Assembly (NCBI RefSeq): GCF_036850765.1
Contig: NC_089491.1
Span: 132,176,266-132,240,265, forward strand
Length of the DNA: 64,000 bases
Source of the DNA: Saccopteryx bilineata
Lineage: Eukaryota > Chordata > Mammalia > Chiroptera > Emballonuridae
Direction: 5' to 3'
The notes beneath the pieces were generated by a model that searched no databases, was not told the DNA's origin, and saw only the letters and a list, made by a program, of their open reading frames with translations. Positions 21,576-32,669 of this stretch are shown here, in pieces; positions within the stretch are counted from its first letter, which is position 1; each line of letters starts with the position of its first letter. Made by a program: the position numbers and the translations under genes.

Positions 21576-22834
21576 AATGCCCAAAGGGAGCTTACTGAAG
21601 GGATTTATAAGGATAAAGATTACTTGGCTATTCTCATTTTACCACAGAAGTGCTTGACATGTGACCTTGAAGGCTTGAGACATCACTGAACAGAGATCAC
21701 AACCTGCCTCATGCACAGACAATTTCTGCCTTGAGGATTGAGATCACGGCTCCTAATGACATAATTTCATTCAAAGTCAAAGTCCTGTCACAATTTCTCT
21801 CTGGGGAGAGAAAAGTGGCATTTTCTTTCTGTCAGCCACAGAGACATTGGACATTTAATGTTGGGTGGAGAACAAGTAAGACCTTTGGGGAGAAAAATAA
21901 CCTAAGAACCTTTCCCAAGAAATAAAAACTTTCTCTGAAAGAAGCAAATTTAGAGAGTTCAAATGACTCCAAGAAGGACTCAAGAATGGAATGGAATGGA
22001 ATGATCCTGCCTTTCTCAAAACAATAAAAATAAACCATAGAAAACCATACCATGCCAGTAAATTTCAAGAATGCAGCCAAGTAGTTGGGCATCCCCTTTT
22101 CCTCCCCCTTTCCTCTTTTCTACTCTCTTCTTTTGCCCCCACCCCCAGGACAAACTCATTTCTCATTCTTTATCCCACCTTGTTATATGTCCCACCATTG
22201 TCTGAAAGCACGTCTTCCTTTCACAAGGACTCAGGGGAGCAAGCACCAAGTCCGTGTGGAAAACAGAAAAGCCAAGGGGAAGTGCTGGTTTTCGTTTGAT
22301 TTTCCACTTTCCTGAAAGCTTATGTTCTGGTAGAAATTCTGAATTTTCTCGAAGTAACTAGAGGAAGCACAGCTGAAATTGCAATATCTAAATAAAAATG
22401 CTGCTGACCTGCTAATATTAACTAGTCTAAAAATACCAGGAAGCATGTGGTTTCCATTAGAGCAACAAAGCAACCAGGGTACGACAAGCAGCCTGCCTTC
22501 CAAGATCACCCTCATTTACATGATATCATGTTACTCATGGAGTTGGACTCTTGGGTTTAAAGCAAAACAAGAGTTCCACAGCAAAAGATGAAATGAAGTT
22601 TTAGGCACTCAGCCAAATGTTTGAGACTACCCAGAAATGATTTGAGCTCAGTCACATGGCCGTGCTCTGCTCAGTAATCTAGTCACTCGTCATTTGTTCC
22701 ACTCATTTGGAAGTTCTCACACGTGGCCCTTATCACAGGTAATTGCATCTAAGATCAGGGCAGAGACTTTTTCTTGACCAGAATCACATCTCACACAGCA
22801 CCTTCCATATGGTCTTCAGCCTCGTTGGAACTGG
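21576..22834. other. Unassigned DNA downstream of the candidate promoter
   Basis: A good splice-acceptor-like tract (CTATTCTCATTTTACCACAG, ending 21,645) and a donor-like ACAAGTAAGA near 21,873 bound about 230 bp. All three frames of that interval contain stops, so it is not a coding exon as it stands. No repeat was recognised. Confidence 0.4.
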
Positions 22835-22914
22835 ATACGGTATGGCTAGAAAGAGCACAGACTTTGGCATCCTAGCACTGAGTTTCAAGCACAGCCTCTG
22901 CCTCTTCAACACTA

Positions 22915-23506
22915 CAGTGTGTCCGTAAAGTCATAGTGCACTTTTGACCAGTCACAGGAAAGCAACAAAAGACGATAGAAATGTGAAATCTGTACCAAAT
23001 AAAAGGAAAACTCTCCAGTTCCATACCTATTCAGTGCAGTTCAATGTGGGCTCATGCACAGATTTTTTAGGGCTCCTTAGGTAGCTATTCCGAATAGCTT
23101 CTACAGACTTGTCACTGATGGCCTACCAGAACAGGGTTTCTCCACCAAACTGCAGGTTTCCTTCAACTGCTTATCCCACTGAGTAATGTTATTCCTATGT
23201 GGTGGTGCTTCATTATAAATGCACCAATATTCACATTGCACTTTGGTCACGGATTCTAATTTAGCGAGCCACAGAACACACTGAACTTTCCTCTGTACTG
23301 TCCACATCTCAACTGGCATGGCCGTGGGCTGTTCCGCTGTATACACGGTGTTACGTCATCATCTGCGCATGCGCACATGCTGCCACATCATCCTACAGAA
23401 ACTGGGAGGGTTTTCCTTTTATTTGGTGCAGATTTCACATTTCTATCTTCTTTTGTTGCTTTTCTGTGACCGGTAAAAAGTGCACCATGACTTCACGGAC
23501 ACACTG
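22915..23506 (-). mobile_element. Tc1/mariner element, internally deleted, 592 bp
   Basis: The ends CAGTGTGTCCGTAAAGTCAT and CAGTGTGTCCGTGAAGTCAT (read on opposite strands) begin inverted repeats of about 100 bp that differ at only a few places. TA duplications flank it (22,913-22,914 and 23,507-23,508). Between the arms, on the minus strand, a remnant of the transposase amino end remains. The catalytic part is missing, so the copy could only be moved by a transposase supplied in trans. Confidence 0.95.
23041..23346 (-). pseudogene. Mariner transposase, amino-terminal remnant
   Basis: The minus-strand frame from the ATG at 23,344-23,346 runs 81 codons. It carries the features of the helix-turn-helix DNA-binding region of mariner transposases: VQRKVQCVLWLAKLES, then TQWDKQLKE, then the SGRPSV motif that ends the region. 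A stop follows at once. The next frame over continues with residues of the family type (DKSVEAIRNSYLRSPKKS) as far as about 23,041, so one frameshift separates two pieces of the same gene. The DD(34)D/E catalytic domain is absent because of the internal deletion. The coding orientation starts beside the right inverted repeat. Confidence 0.75.
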
Positions 23507-23599
23507 TATTTAAACTTGGTCAAGTTACTTCTCCCAGCTTCAGTTTGCTAATCTGCAAAAAGGGCATTAGTATAAAAAGAGATTATTGCTATTGTATTT

Positions 23600-23850
23600 G
23601 GAGTTAACATTCATTGCATGCTTACAACATGCCAAGGACTCCACTTCATGTTGTTATATGTACTATTTTATTTCATATCTACAATAACCTGATTAGGGAA
23701 GTACTAATCTTATCCTCATTTACAGATGAGACTATTGAGTGTCAAAAAAGTTAAGTAACTTGTCAAAGTTACACAGTGATTAAGTGGCTAAATTGGGATT
23801 CAAACCCAGGGCTGACTCTTTTCAAGACCTGTGTTCTCACCTATAGAGTT
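23600..23850 (-). mobile_element. MIR SINE
   Basis: 'CTCATTTACAGATGAGACTA', 'AAGTAACTTGTCAAAGTTAC' and 'GGGATTCAAACCCAGG' are the reverse complement of MIR, well preserved. Confidence 0.8.
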
Positions 23851-23924
23851 TAAAGTGAACACTAACAATTCTACAACATGCAAATAGCAAGGTGGCAAAA
23901 GGCAAGGACTATGGGTTCCACCGG

Positions 23925-24065
23925 TTCCTTGCTGACCCTTCTCTAGACTTCAGTTTCCTCATCTGGAAAATAGGAATCACAGAAGGACCTACTGAAAAGT
24001 ATGGCTGTAAGGATTATGTGACCAATAAGTATCTAGTCTATGGAATAATTCCCAGCACACAGCCG
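23925..24065 (+). mobile_element. MIR SINE fragment
   Basis: 'CTTCAGTTTCCTCATCTGGA' and 'AATTCCCAGCACACAG' are the MIR core and 3' end. It sits head to tail after a reverse copy. Confidence 0.7.
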
Positions 24066-24614
24066 TGATTCTGCCAGGTTTACTATCTTTATTACGATAA
24101 AACAGCTGACATATAGATGATGAAAAAAGTGGGAGTTAGAATAGAAGGAGAAAGAACACAGAAGGCACCAAATGACTTCTCTGTGGCACTTATAAAACCC
24201 TTATGGGAAACTTGCACAGATGACTAGGAGCAATTTCAGGGATGCTGAATTTTTATTTATGCAGATGGAGGGATCTCAGAGACATTAAAATTTTACCATA
24301 TTAACATGACTCATAATATTTTATATCAACAGCTGGTAAAACCAGGAGACATCTGGATAAGAAATGTAATGCTAAGCAGATGTATACCTTAGGTATGGCC
24401 CCACATTGGAGGGCTGGAAAGGCAAGCTAGAGCAATCTGCCCATGACCTGGTTCAAGCCCGTGCACCCCTGGAGGGGCCTCTCGTTTCTGGTAACATCAT
24501 TACGTAAAGCCATATGGTAATCCTGATGCTGACTGGCCAGTGGATGCGTAGTGATAGAGCTGACAAGCCTTGTGTACACCTCCATGGAATCATTTTTGAA
24601 TTATGCCCATTTTG

Positions 24615-24653
24615 TTTTTTTGTTTTTTTAAATTTATTTATTTTTAGAGAGGA

Positions 24654-24701
<48 letters not shown>

Positions 24702-24838
24702 AGAGAGAGAGAAGGGGGGAGGAGCTGGAAGCATCAACTCCCATATGTGCCTTGACCAGGCAAGCCCAGGGTTTCGAACCGGCAACCTCAGCATTTCCAG
24801 GTCGACGCTTTATCCACTACGCCACCACAGGTCAGGCC
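24615..24838 (-). mobile_element. Rhin-type SINE, young
   Basis: The minus-strand head GCCTGACCTGTGGTGGCGTA at 24,837 and the 'CATATGGGAGTTGATGCTTC' block mark the family. A long GA tract precedes the A-rich end. The exact 16-bp duplication AATTATGCCCATTTTG lies at 24,599-24,614 and 24,839-24,854. Confidence 0.96.
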
Positions 24839-24854
24839 AATTATGCCCATTTTG

Positions 24855-25463
24855 GAAGGCTGGATATGTACTTAGTTGAAGGCTTCTGTGACCATAAGCC
24901 TCTCTATTAAAACTGGGAACTTCTTAACAAACTTTGCAAACAAGAAAAAGACCTCTCCGAGATGTGATCTGAAGCAGGATTAAATGATCAGGTAGAAAAT
25001 GCAAACTACTTTCCAATAATTTATGGAATTGCTGTCAACATTAAAACTGTGGAGACTGACCAACTCACTTCTTGAGTAAGATCCAAAAAAACCAGTTTTG
25101 TAGTCTCTAGATATACATAACAAGGGCACCAGGAATGAGCCATCATGCTGCAAAGCCAGAAACAACTTTGTCTTGGACTGCGCTTCTAGATTCTGTTTCT
25201 AGGTGTGAATTTCTGGCTATACCACAAATGATAAGCAAGTAAGCGAGCATTTCACTGCTTTTCAGACTCCTCACTTTATTGCACATATCAGATGTAACCT
25301 CGGGTTTATTTTAATTTTAATATGCATCCCCAGCTAAATCACAATGTCCTAGAAATAAAGGCTTATCATACAAAAAAAATCTAAAGAAGAAAATGATAAG
25401 GCTACTTATGTGAAAAGGTCTCTTTTTCAGGAAGCAATAAGAAATTACCAACCAATATGAAAA
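24855..25463. other. Unassigned intergenic DNA
   Basis: No gene or repeat recognised between the two SINEs. Confidence 0.45.
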
Positions 25464-25473
25464 AAAAACGAGA

Positions 25474-25869
25474 TTTTTTTTTTTGCATTTTTCTGAAGCT
25501 GGAAACAGGGAGAGACAGTCAGACAGACTCCCGCATGCGCCCGACGGGGATCCACCCGGCACGCCCACCATGGGGCGATGCTCTGCCCACCAGGGGGCGA
25601 TGCTCTGCCCATCCTGGGCGTCGCCATATTGCGACCAGAGCCACTCTAGCGCCTGGGGCAGAGGCCACAGAGCCATCCCCAGCGCCCAGGCCATCTTTGC
25701 TCCAATGGAGCCTTGGCTGCGGGAGGGGAAGAGAGAGACAGAGAGGAAGGCGCGGCGGAGGGGTGGAGAAGCAAATGGGCGCTTCTCCTGTGTGCCCTGG
25801 CCGGGAATCGAACCCGGGTCCTCCGCACGCTAGGCCGACGCTCTACCGCTGAGCCAACCGGCCAGGGCT
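25474..25869 (-). mobile_element. VES-type SINE, young
   Basis: The minus-strand head AGCCCTGGCCGGTTGGCTCA at 25,869 includes an intact GGTTCGATTCCCGGCCAGGG. The duplication AAAAACGAGA lies at 25,464-25,473 and 25,870-25,879. Confidence 0.96.
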
Positions 25870-25879
25870 AAAAACGAGA

Positions 25880-27690
25880 ATTAAAAATCTGGCCATGTTG
25901 AGTCTTCTGTCTCCTTACTCAGTGATTTTAAAAATATAGCACTTTTTTTTTTTTTGGCAATACTATAAAAGTAATGCTGATAAGCAAGTTACTGAAGTCT
26001 GGATATGCTATAGACTTTACTATAGCAGGAAAATAACATTTTATTTTAGAAGCTGTTGATGTAATATCTCTTAAGAAGAAAGTGTCTTTTGCTTAGCAAA
26101 ATGCCGTAAAGGGCCATTTGGTTGTGAAAAAGTAGGCTCTGAGATATCATTCAGGAGAAAGACCAGTAAGCCAAGGGAGCATATATTTCTCTGCATAATA
26201 ATACAAGAAAAACAATGTTTTCAAAGGCAGACCGAGACAGTTCGGGGCAGGATAAGTTGGTCGAAGAAATAAGTTAGGTAAAGACAGACAGTTGGCAGGA
26301 AAAGGTCTAAGAAAGTGGGATTTGGAGGCCCAGGAGAAGAGAGCACAAGAGAAATTCTCACCCTGGTGGGAAGAGCTGGAGGCTACCTCTGTTTAGAAAT
26401 CAATGAAGTCGTTTACCATCAGTTTTGAAGAATTTTCTATGCTCTGCAGCAGTGCAGTTCCCATTTTCTCAAACCTTGGGTAAAATCAGACTATCTACAA
26501 ATGATTTCTGTAAACGATATCAAAGGAAAAAGCAACATTGTTCAAGTTTGAGAAAAGGAAAAAAAAAAACAAAAACAAAAATGTGAGGCTAGACAGACGT
26601 GAGATTGAGAATTCAATAGGAGAGTTACTCTGCCCCACCCCTGACCCTGAGAATTTTTAGAAAGTGAATAGAAAAATATATGGTGTTTTCCTTTTTGTTT
26701 GCGTGATAAGGTCTCAAGTCATTTTTATTAGATTACTAACGGTTAGGGTGAATTGGGGAACACCCAGAGAGAAGACATCTGGATTACATTAAATAAGTGT
26801 CATCTCCCCTTGTGCAAATATCTCCCTTATTCAAGAAAATTTGGTAGCTTCACTACCTTTCCTGCAGCAGGTGCCATGACCCAAATACGCTAATACTCAT
26901 TAGAAAAGCAGCTGGTGAGATTCAGATAGTACTGCCTTTACAGCTGGAAAAACAGTTCTATCTCAAACGTGATTACTCAGGATACAGCTGCCAGAGCATG
27001 ATTGCTTTATGTACAGAGAACATTTTCCCGTGAGCCTTTGGGGTGGCAGCGGAGAGAGGACTGAATCCGCGGTCCTGGGCGTCTGTGTGATTTTGACAAA
27101 GACGTGGATTTCGCTGGGAGAGCCAAGTTTGCCTCATGTTCAGCCTTCTACTCAGGAAGTGATGCCCTTTGAAGTAAGTGGATTTTAAAGTTTCGGAAGC
27201 ACTACTTTGAGGTACCTGGCTGCAGATCTCAGACTGCTGAAAGGATATTTGTTCTCTTAGGACTTCTACAGGCATGATGCATGATGGCAGAATTACTACA
27301 GAAACAGAAACAGTGTGTCAGATTGTTCCACCGCCATCTCTTGCAGACGGTTGTAAAGAACTGTTTTTTAATATCCACTTTGCTGCCTTCCTCTTTGGTC
27401 CTGCTAAGAGTCCTTCCGTGTTTTCTCCTTATACTCCCTACTCTCCTCTGAACTGCTCTTGCAAGGACCAGCGGTGACAAGCCAAGAGAGAACTGGGTCG
27501 TTCTACCCCATTCTACCTGGCCTCCTTCTCTGGCCTCTGTGAACTCACAGGTGAGCAGGTAAGAGAAGACTTAAACACCTGGCTGAACCGACCAACAGAT
27601 GAGGTGTTGGGTCCTAGAAACTGAGGGCTCCATGGATCTCTCGTAATCATGTTTATTCATTCCCATTGACAAGAACTCTCTCCTTTGACC
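25880..27690. other. Unassigned intergenic DNA
   Basis: About 1.8 kb without a recognised repeat. Overlapping frames on both strands at 26,973-27,480 look open but have no domain. An isolated (AAAAAC)n run lies near 26,562-26,580. Confidence 0.45.
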
Positions 27691-27694
27691 ACAC

Positions 27695-28160
27695 TTGTGT
27701 CAGGCTCCTCTGAGCCCTCTTTCTGAGTCCTCTCTCTGACTAGGCCTTTTTCTTTATAGCAAGAACCCTGCTGTGTCAGTTTATCATAGATCTCCTACCC
27801 TTGATACTTATCTAATTGTCTTCTTCATACCTCACCCTCAGTATCTGATCACCCTGTACTGCCTTCAGCAAGAGTCCTGTCATGAGTTTAGTCAGACTTC
27901 CCCTAGCCTTGATGTTTCTCCTCAGTAATTTTCCATCCACCGACCTCCACCCTGCTCCTTGGCAGTAAATTTCTACTTTTCCTTATTTTATTTGGAGTGC
28001 AGCTCACTCTGTCTTCCCGACTGCAAACCACTCATTGCAGTAGTTTCTCTCAGATGAAGTTTTCCTTCCAGGCTCTAACAAGTGTCTGAGTCATTTAAAC
28101 CCCGTCCAGAGAGGCTGGTTCCACAGCACACTTCCAGAAAAGCTGCCTTCGCTCTCCTCC
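27695..28160 (+). repeat. Probable old interspersed repeat (family unnamed)
   Basis: Pyrimidine-rich text such as 'GTCCTGTCATGAGTTTAGTC' and 'TTCCATCCACCGACCTCCAC' looks like an old LTR or LINE fragment. I cannot name it. Confidence 0.35.
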
Positions 28161-28320
28161 TCAGACTGTGCAGGACTCAGGACTCAGGACTCTAGATCCA
28201 TGCTCTCTGGTTTTCCATCTAAATCTCTTTTTCCTTTTCATCACCAGCCCCTGAGATCAGGCACTGCTGCCTCTTATTTGTCCATGTGACCACTGTTATC
28301 TCTGGCCTTCTAATGGTTTT

Positions 28321-28346
28321 ACACACACACACACACACACACACAC
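28321..28346. repeat. (AC)13 microsatellite
   Basis: Thirteen uninterrupted AC units. Confidence 0.98.
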
Positions 28347-28489
28347 TTCCCTCCTCCACCCGATGTAACCTAAATACAACTCTACTTTATTCCTTTGCTG
28401 TAAATCTTCAACATCTATCTCTCCATATACTCCAAGATATAATTTTATTTTTAATTTTGCCCAAAACATTTTTTTTTTTTTTTTGCTGT

Positions 28490-28640
28490 CCCCTTGCCCA
28501 AAGAACCCATTGCTGTTTCACACTCCTGGGCCTGATGATCTCCTGTCAGGATTCTCCATTCTTTGCCCTGTGCCTTCCTAAAGTCAGTGTAACCATCATG
28601 TCTCCAGGAAGCCTTCCCGAACCCTCCCCAGTGTGAGATG
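28490..28640 (+). mobile_element. L2 LINE fragment
   Basis: 'GTCTCCAGGAAGCCTTCCCG' following 'TTTGCCCTGTGCCTTCC' matches the interior of the L2 3' region. Confidence 0.5.
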
Positions 28641-28660
28641 CGGGTCCCTCCTTGTGCTTG

Positions 28661-29229
28661 AAATAATCTTGCCGATGACTGGGCAAGCAGGCTGGTGAAA
28701 GAGTCTCTCACACATACATCTCATAGAAATTACAATTGACCTTGATAATAACAAGGTGTGTGTTCTCAGCGAGGCCCAGCCAGAAATATGAGAACAGGGA
28801 TGGGTTTGGTGGACGTGGCTTCTTAGTGTCCCCCATAACTCAGGGGAGCTCACTTAGATTGATGACATTGGTGTTTACCTGTTCAAGGTGAGATCCCACA
28901 AGGTTGTGTTGAGTCTCGAGTGTGGCCCTACCAAGCTTCATATAACTCAACCATAGCACCCCCCAAATCCAGCATAATTAATCTGTGTGGGTTGAACAGC
29001 AGCAGCCTTTAACAAACCATGCCTCCTGCGTGTAACATCGTATTTTTCACAGCACACCAGCATCATCTTGCTGCCTTCTCCACAGGTCCACTACACGTGT
29101 CTGTGGCGTTGCTGCTGTGCAATGGTGATCGCTGTGTATGTGGTAGCATCTGTTTTACCTCCACTGTCACAGGAGCGAAGAGGAACAGAAAACAGCAGGC
29201 TGGCCAGGGCTGTGGCAGTGTTCCCATGG
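28661..29229. other. Unassigned intergenic DNA
   Basis: No gene or repeat recognised. Confidence 0.4.
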
Positions 29230-29435
29230 AATCCTGACTAATCTACAGTGTACCACACACAGTTATCTATCACAGCATTAGTCACAGGGGCCTGAGAGTT
29301 GCATTACTTGCATTTCTTGTCAATCAAGCTGTAAATTCTTGGAGAACAGAGGTCGTGTCTCCTTTATCTTTGTAACTCAAGGAATTTTGCTTGATAAGCA
29401 GTCAATAAAATTTTGTGGAGAAATAAATGAAACTG
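29230..29435 (+). mobile_element. L2 LINE 3' end
   Basis: 'TGTAAATTCTTGGAGAACAG', 'GGTCGTGTCTCCTTTATCTT' and a final 'AGTCAATAAAATTTTGTGGA' follow the L2 end. Confidence 0.7.
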
Positions 29436-29614
29436 AGCTATGAATTACATGAGAACAGGCTCCACACTTCTGCATCTTCCTAGCACTCCACACAACGTCA
29501 CAGTTGAGTAGGCCAGATGTTCCCAGTTAGGAGTCTGCAGAGGTAAAGGTATATATCTTTCAATGTGTGATATTTATGATATATTTACAATATTGCAAAA
29601 ATCCTAACTGAAAC

Positions 29615-29939
29615 TGTAAGATATTTTTCCCCGCTGAGGAAGAAGGAAGGGGCATAGCCACGAAGTGTGGAATACTAAAGGCTTTATTGAGTACAGAGCG
29701 CTTCCCGGACAATGTTCCCTGAAGTCGCATGGCGTGATCCGCATGGGGGATATTTAAAGGGTCTCTAGGGTGGTCGAGCTAATATGATGTGGTGAAGTCT
29801 CACCAGCTGGCAGACAGACGCTCTTTTCCAAAGGACTCCTGGAAAGTTTCTTTTGGCACGCATGGATGTGGGCAGCTCTAGCCAAAGTTCCCGGGTCTGG
29901 TGTCTCAGGTGACCTGTCCACATTGCTGACCACCTTACA
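29615..29939 (-). mobile_element. Solo endogenous retrovirus LTR, 325 bp
   Basis: The ends form the perfect inverted hexamer TGTAAG...CTTACA with the canonical TG and CA. The 5-bp duplication GAAAC is exact (29,610-29,614 and 29,940-29,944). On the minus strand an AATAAA stands at 29,683-29,688 within ACTCAATAAAGCC, followed by a pyrimidine-rich U5-like segment, and an A/T-rich TTTAAATAT upstream may be the TATA region. No internal retroviral sequence remains, so it arose by recombination between two LTRs. Five-base duplications are seen with several ERV classes, so I do not assign one. Confidence 0.9.
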
Positions 29940-30170
29940 GAAACTATAACATTATATTGCTGTTCATAGCAGGAGTTGTATCAGTTCAGTACAGAAATGG
30001 CAAACCGTTCTGACTGATTGCTTTTCATTTATACTTATTTCATATAGTAAAAACAAATCCATAATTATTTAGTACATATTTTAGTAAGCAAAATCTTTCA
30101 CATGGAAAAGAAATAAATGGTGTTCTTTGTGCTAAATGGTTTGAGAGCCAGTGCAGTGCAACTTAATTTT

Positions 30171-30710
30171 TTTTAATGTTTATTTTATTGATTTTAGACA
30201 GAGGAAGGGAAAGAGGGAGAAAGAGAGAGAAACATTGATCTGTTCCTGTCTGTGTCCTGACTCAGGATCAAACCAGCAACTTCTGTGCTTTGGGACAACT
30301 CTCTAAACCAGGGGTCTCAAACTCGTGGCCCGCCGAACAATTTTGTGCGGCCCGCAGACTAATCCACGAAGTTCAAAATATTTTGGATAAAATTAAGTAA
30401 GCCTAGGGGCCTACTTGTATTTTTCATTTCTCTAGCATCCTAGCTAGATATTAGCTTAGTTAACAGCAGTTGTGATGCGAACTACAGTTTCTGGTCGTTT
30501 TGTGACACTGAGTAAACTGCATGTACGATTGTGCTTGTTGTACTGATTTTTTTTTTGTTTTCAACTGCAGTGAGAAAAGTGTTGCGTAACAGTTGCCTTT
30601 TGTAGACCTAGTGCGGCCCGCCGAACGGCTGTGATCTTGCCCTGTGGCCCACATGCTGAGTTGAGTTTGAGACCCCTGCTCTAAACCAACCGAGCTATTC
30701 AGCCAGGGCA
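30171..30710 (-). mobile_element. VES-type SINE (older subfamily) interrupted by a hAT MITE
   Basis: The body is 30,171-30,308 and the head 30,687-30,710 (minus strand TGCCCTGGCTGAATAGCTCG). The duplications CAACTTAATTTT (30,159-30,170) and CAACTCAATTTT (30,711-30,722) flank the whole. The hAT element at 30,309-30,678 was inserted later, inside its tRNA-like part. Confidence 0.93.
30309..30678 (+). mobile_element. Nonautonomous hAT transposon (MITE), family C
   Basis: Ends CAGGGGTCTCAAACTCGTGG and TGAGTTTGAGACCCCTG are inverted repeats. The 8-bp duplication CTCTAAAC is exact (30,301-30,308 and 30,679-30,686). It is 370 bp with no coding capacity, and its interior is unlike families A, B and D. 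Confidence 0.96.
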
Positions 30711-31059
30711 CAACTCAATTTTCAAGAATTAAATATCACTAATATTTACTTTTGTAAAAACTGGGAACAGTATTACTACGTTCTTAGTTTTATAGACTTG
30801 GCCTACACCAGGTGAATGAAAAAGAATCAGAAGACTGAGTAAGTAACTTTCAGTTGTTCCATATGGATTTGGTGTTGGCAGAAAATCAGGAACAAAGAGA
30901 AAACTTGATTCATTCATAGTTGATATCAGGAGACCATTTATTGGACCTCATGAGATCCTCCCTGGAATAGTATCAACATGGAGGTTAAATAAATCTTATT
31001 TCTTCACTTCCCATTTGTTTGAACAGATATTTCTACATATGTTGTTGTAATAGTTGAAA

Positions 31060-31420
31060 ACCTTGTTTCAAATGATAAATATCCAGTTCAAAGTAATTTG
31101 AGCTAAATGAGAATTAATTGATTCTCATAATCAAAAAGTTGAGTTTTTTGAGTCCAGGTATGGCTGGATCAAGGACACCTAATTATGTCATTAAAATGCC
31201 ATTGCTCCATCTCCATCTCTCGTGTTCAGGTATGGCTTCCCTCTTCCATTAGCAACTTTTCTCCACCTTGCAGTTTCAGACCTAAATGGCTCTCCACTCT
31301 TACAGTCTCTCAGAGAAGAGAGTCTCTTTCCCCCAGCCCACATCAGTGCCCCTGAAATGACTCAGAATGGCTTGGCTCGAGTTAGATGCCCCCACAGGAC
31401 ACATCACTATGTCAGGGAGA
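31060..31420 (+). repeat. Old interspersed repeat (family unnamed)
   Basis: 'GATAAATATCCAGTTCAAAG', 'GAATTAATTGATTCTCATAA' and 'CCATCTCCATCTCTCGTGTT' recall a widespread old mammalian repeat. Two overlapping plus-strand frames here are by-products. Confidence 0.4.
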
Positions 31421-32170
31421 ATGGTGTGTGATTGTGCAGTCTGGCTGCAATGTTCAATTCTCAAGAAAAAGCACCACTCAAGTGAGAGTGGCGGACCACC
31501 AGACATGGAGGAGAACTTCCCGACAGAAAGGCCCTGGGCAGACAGAAGGGCTGCTCACACTCCCACAGCAAATCTCTGGGGAGTGTCTTCTCCATTACCC
31601 TGACTGCAACCTCCCCACATATGTTATTTCATATATTTTTTCCCAAGAAACCTGAAATATTTTCTCCTAGGTCGAATTCAAAACAAAATGAAAAGCCTCA
31701 AAGACAAAAATCTCTTCATGAATGTATAACCAGAGAGGTTCCAGGCACTGTAATAAGATAAAAGGTTTTGAATGCTCAACTTGTGACAAATGAGTTGCTC
31801 AACCTTGATGCCTTTGGTTTCAGCAAAAGGTACATGTTCTTTAAAACAGATTGACCCCTTCAGCTGAGGTGGAGAGTTAAGACAGGATAATTTAAGATCT
31901 GGAAAAAGCCAAATAACAGTTTTCATCAGGAAACTCAAATAGCATCAGTTTTCTGGATTGGACACTGCCCAAGAAAAGCCATTACCCAGCAATGACATAT
32001 GAAAGATCTGCTCTGATTTCATGTGGGAGACTATTTAGCAGTGTCAAGACAAAACATGCCAATTCCCATGGGTTGTCACAAGATGCTATTATAAGCGCAA
32101 CCCTGAAAAAAACAAATTCACTCCCACTTCAAATGTCATCAAGCATCTGATGGAAAATGGACACATTTGC
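31421..32170. other. Unassigned intergenic DNA
   Basis: No repeat or gene recognised. Confidence 0.4.
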
Positions 32171-32179
32171 CAGCTTAGA

Positions 32180-32330
32180 AGAATAAAGAGAAGGTGGGAG
32201 GGAGGAAAGGAAGGAACAAAGGGAGGAAGGGAGAGAGCACAGAAGGGCCGGGGGGGGGGGGGGGAGGGAGAAAGGCATGAATGAAGGAAAGGGAAAAGAG
32301 ACCGAGAGAAAAGGGACCTTTCCCACTATG
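32180..32330. repeat. Purine-rich tract with a G15 run
   Basis: GGAA and GGGA repeats surround fifteen consecutive guanines at 32,250-32,264. G-quadruplex potential is high, and the run length may be misassembled. Confidence 0.9.
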
Positions 32331-32339
32331 TCGTATTTA

Positions 32340-32660
32340 TGCTGGAAAGTGGCATGGTTAAGAATACAGACTTTTTATAAGAATAGAAAGACAAATTCTG
32401 TTATGATCTCACTTACATGTGGACTATGAAATAGTCATGCTCATAGATGTGGAGAGCACAGTGAGGGTTGCCAGGGCCCGGGGGAAGGATGGAGGAAAGG
32501 GGCAGGGGGTGACCGAAGGGCACCAGGTTTTAGTTTTGTGTGATGACTAGTCTGGGTCTCTGCTCCACAGCAGAGGGCCTGTAGCCAACAGTGCTGTATT
32601 GTACACTTAAAAGTTGCTAAGAGGGTAAGTCTTACTTCAATAATAACAATGGCAATAATA
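32340..32660 (+). mobile_element. L1 LINE 3' UTR
   Basis: 'TATGATCTCACTTACATGTG', 'GAGGGTTGCCAGGGCCCG' and 'TACACTTAAAAGTTGCTAAG' are the L1 3' end in plus orientation, with an (AATAATA) tail. Confidence 0.8.
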
Positions 32661-32669
32661 ATAAAAGGA

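Larger units (their letters stand above)
22835..23585 (+). mobile_element. MIR SINE split by a mariner insertion
   Basis: The left part (22,835-22,914, 'AGAAAGAGCACAGACTTTGG') and the right part (23,507-23,585, 'CTTGGTCAAGTTACTTCTCC', 'CAGTTTGCTAATCTGC') are consecutive pieces of one MIR. The mariner at 22,915-23,506 lies between them. Confidence 0.8.

Noticed and set aside
21646..21876. Second exon of the candidate gene between an acceptor-like and a donor-like site
   Set aside because: All three reading frames contain stop codons within the first 15 codons, so it cannot be an ordinary coding exon.
27229..27480. Possible coding exon with open frames on both strands
   Set aside because: No domain, no consistent splice sites at the edges, and the two frames are antisense to each other.
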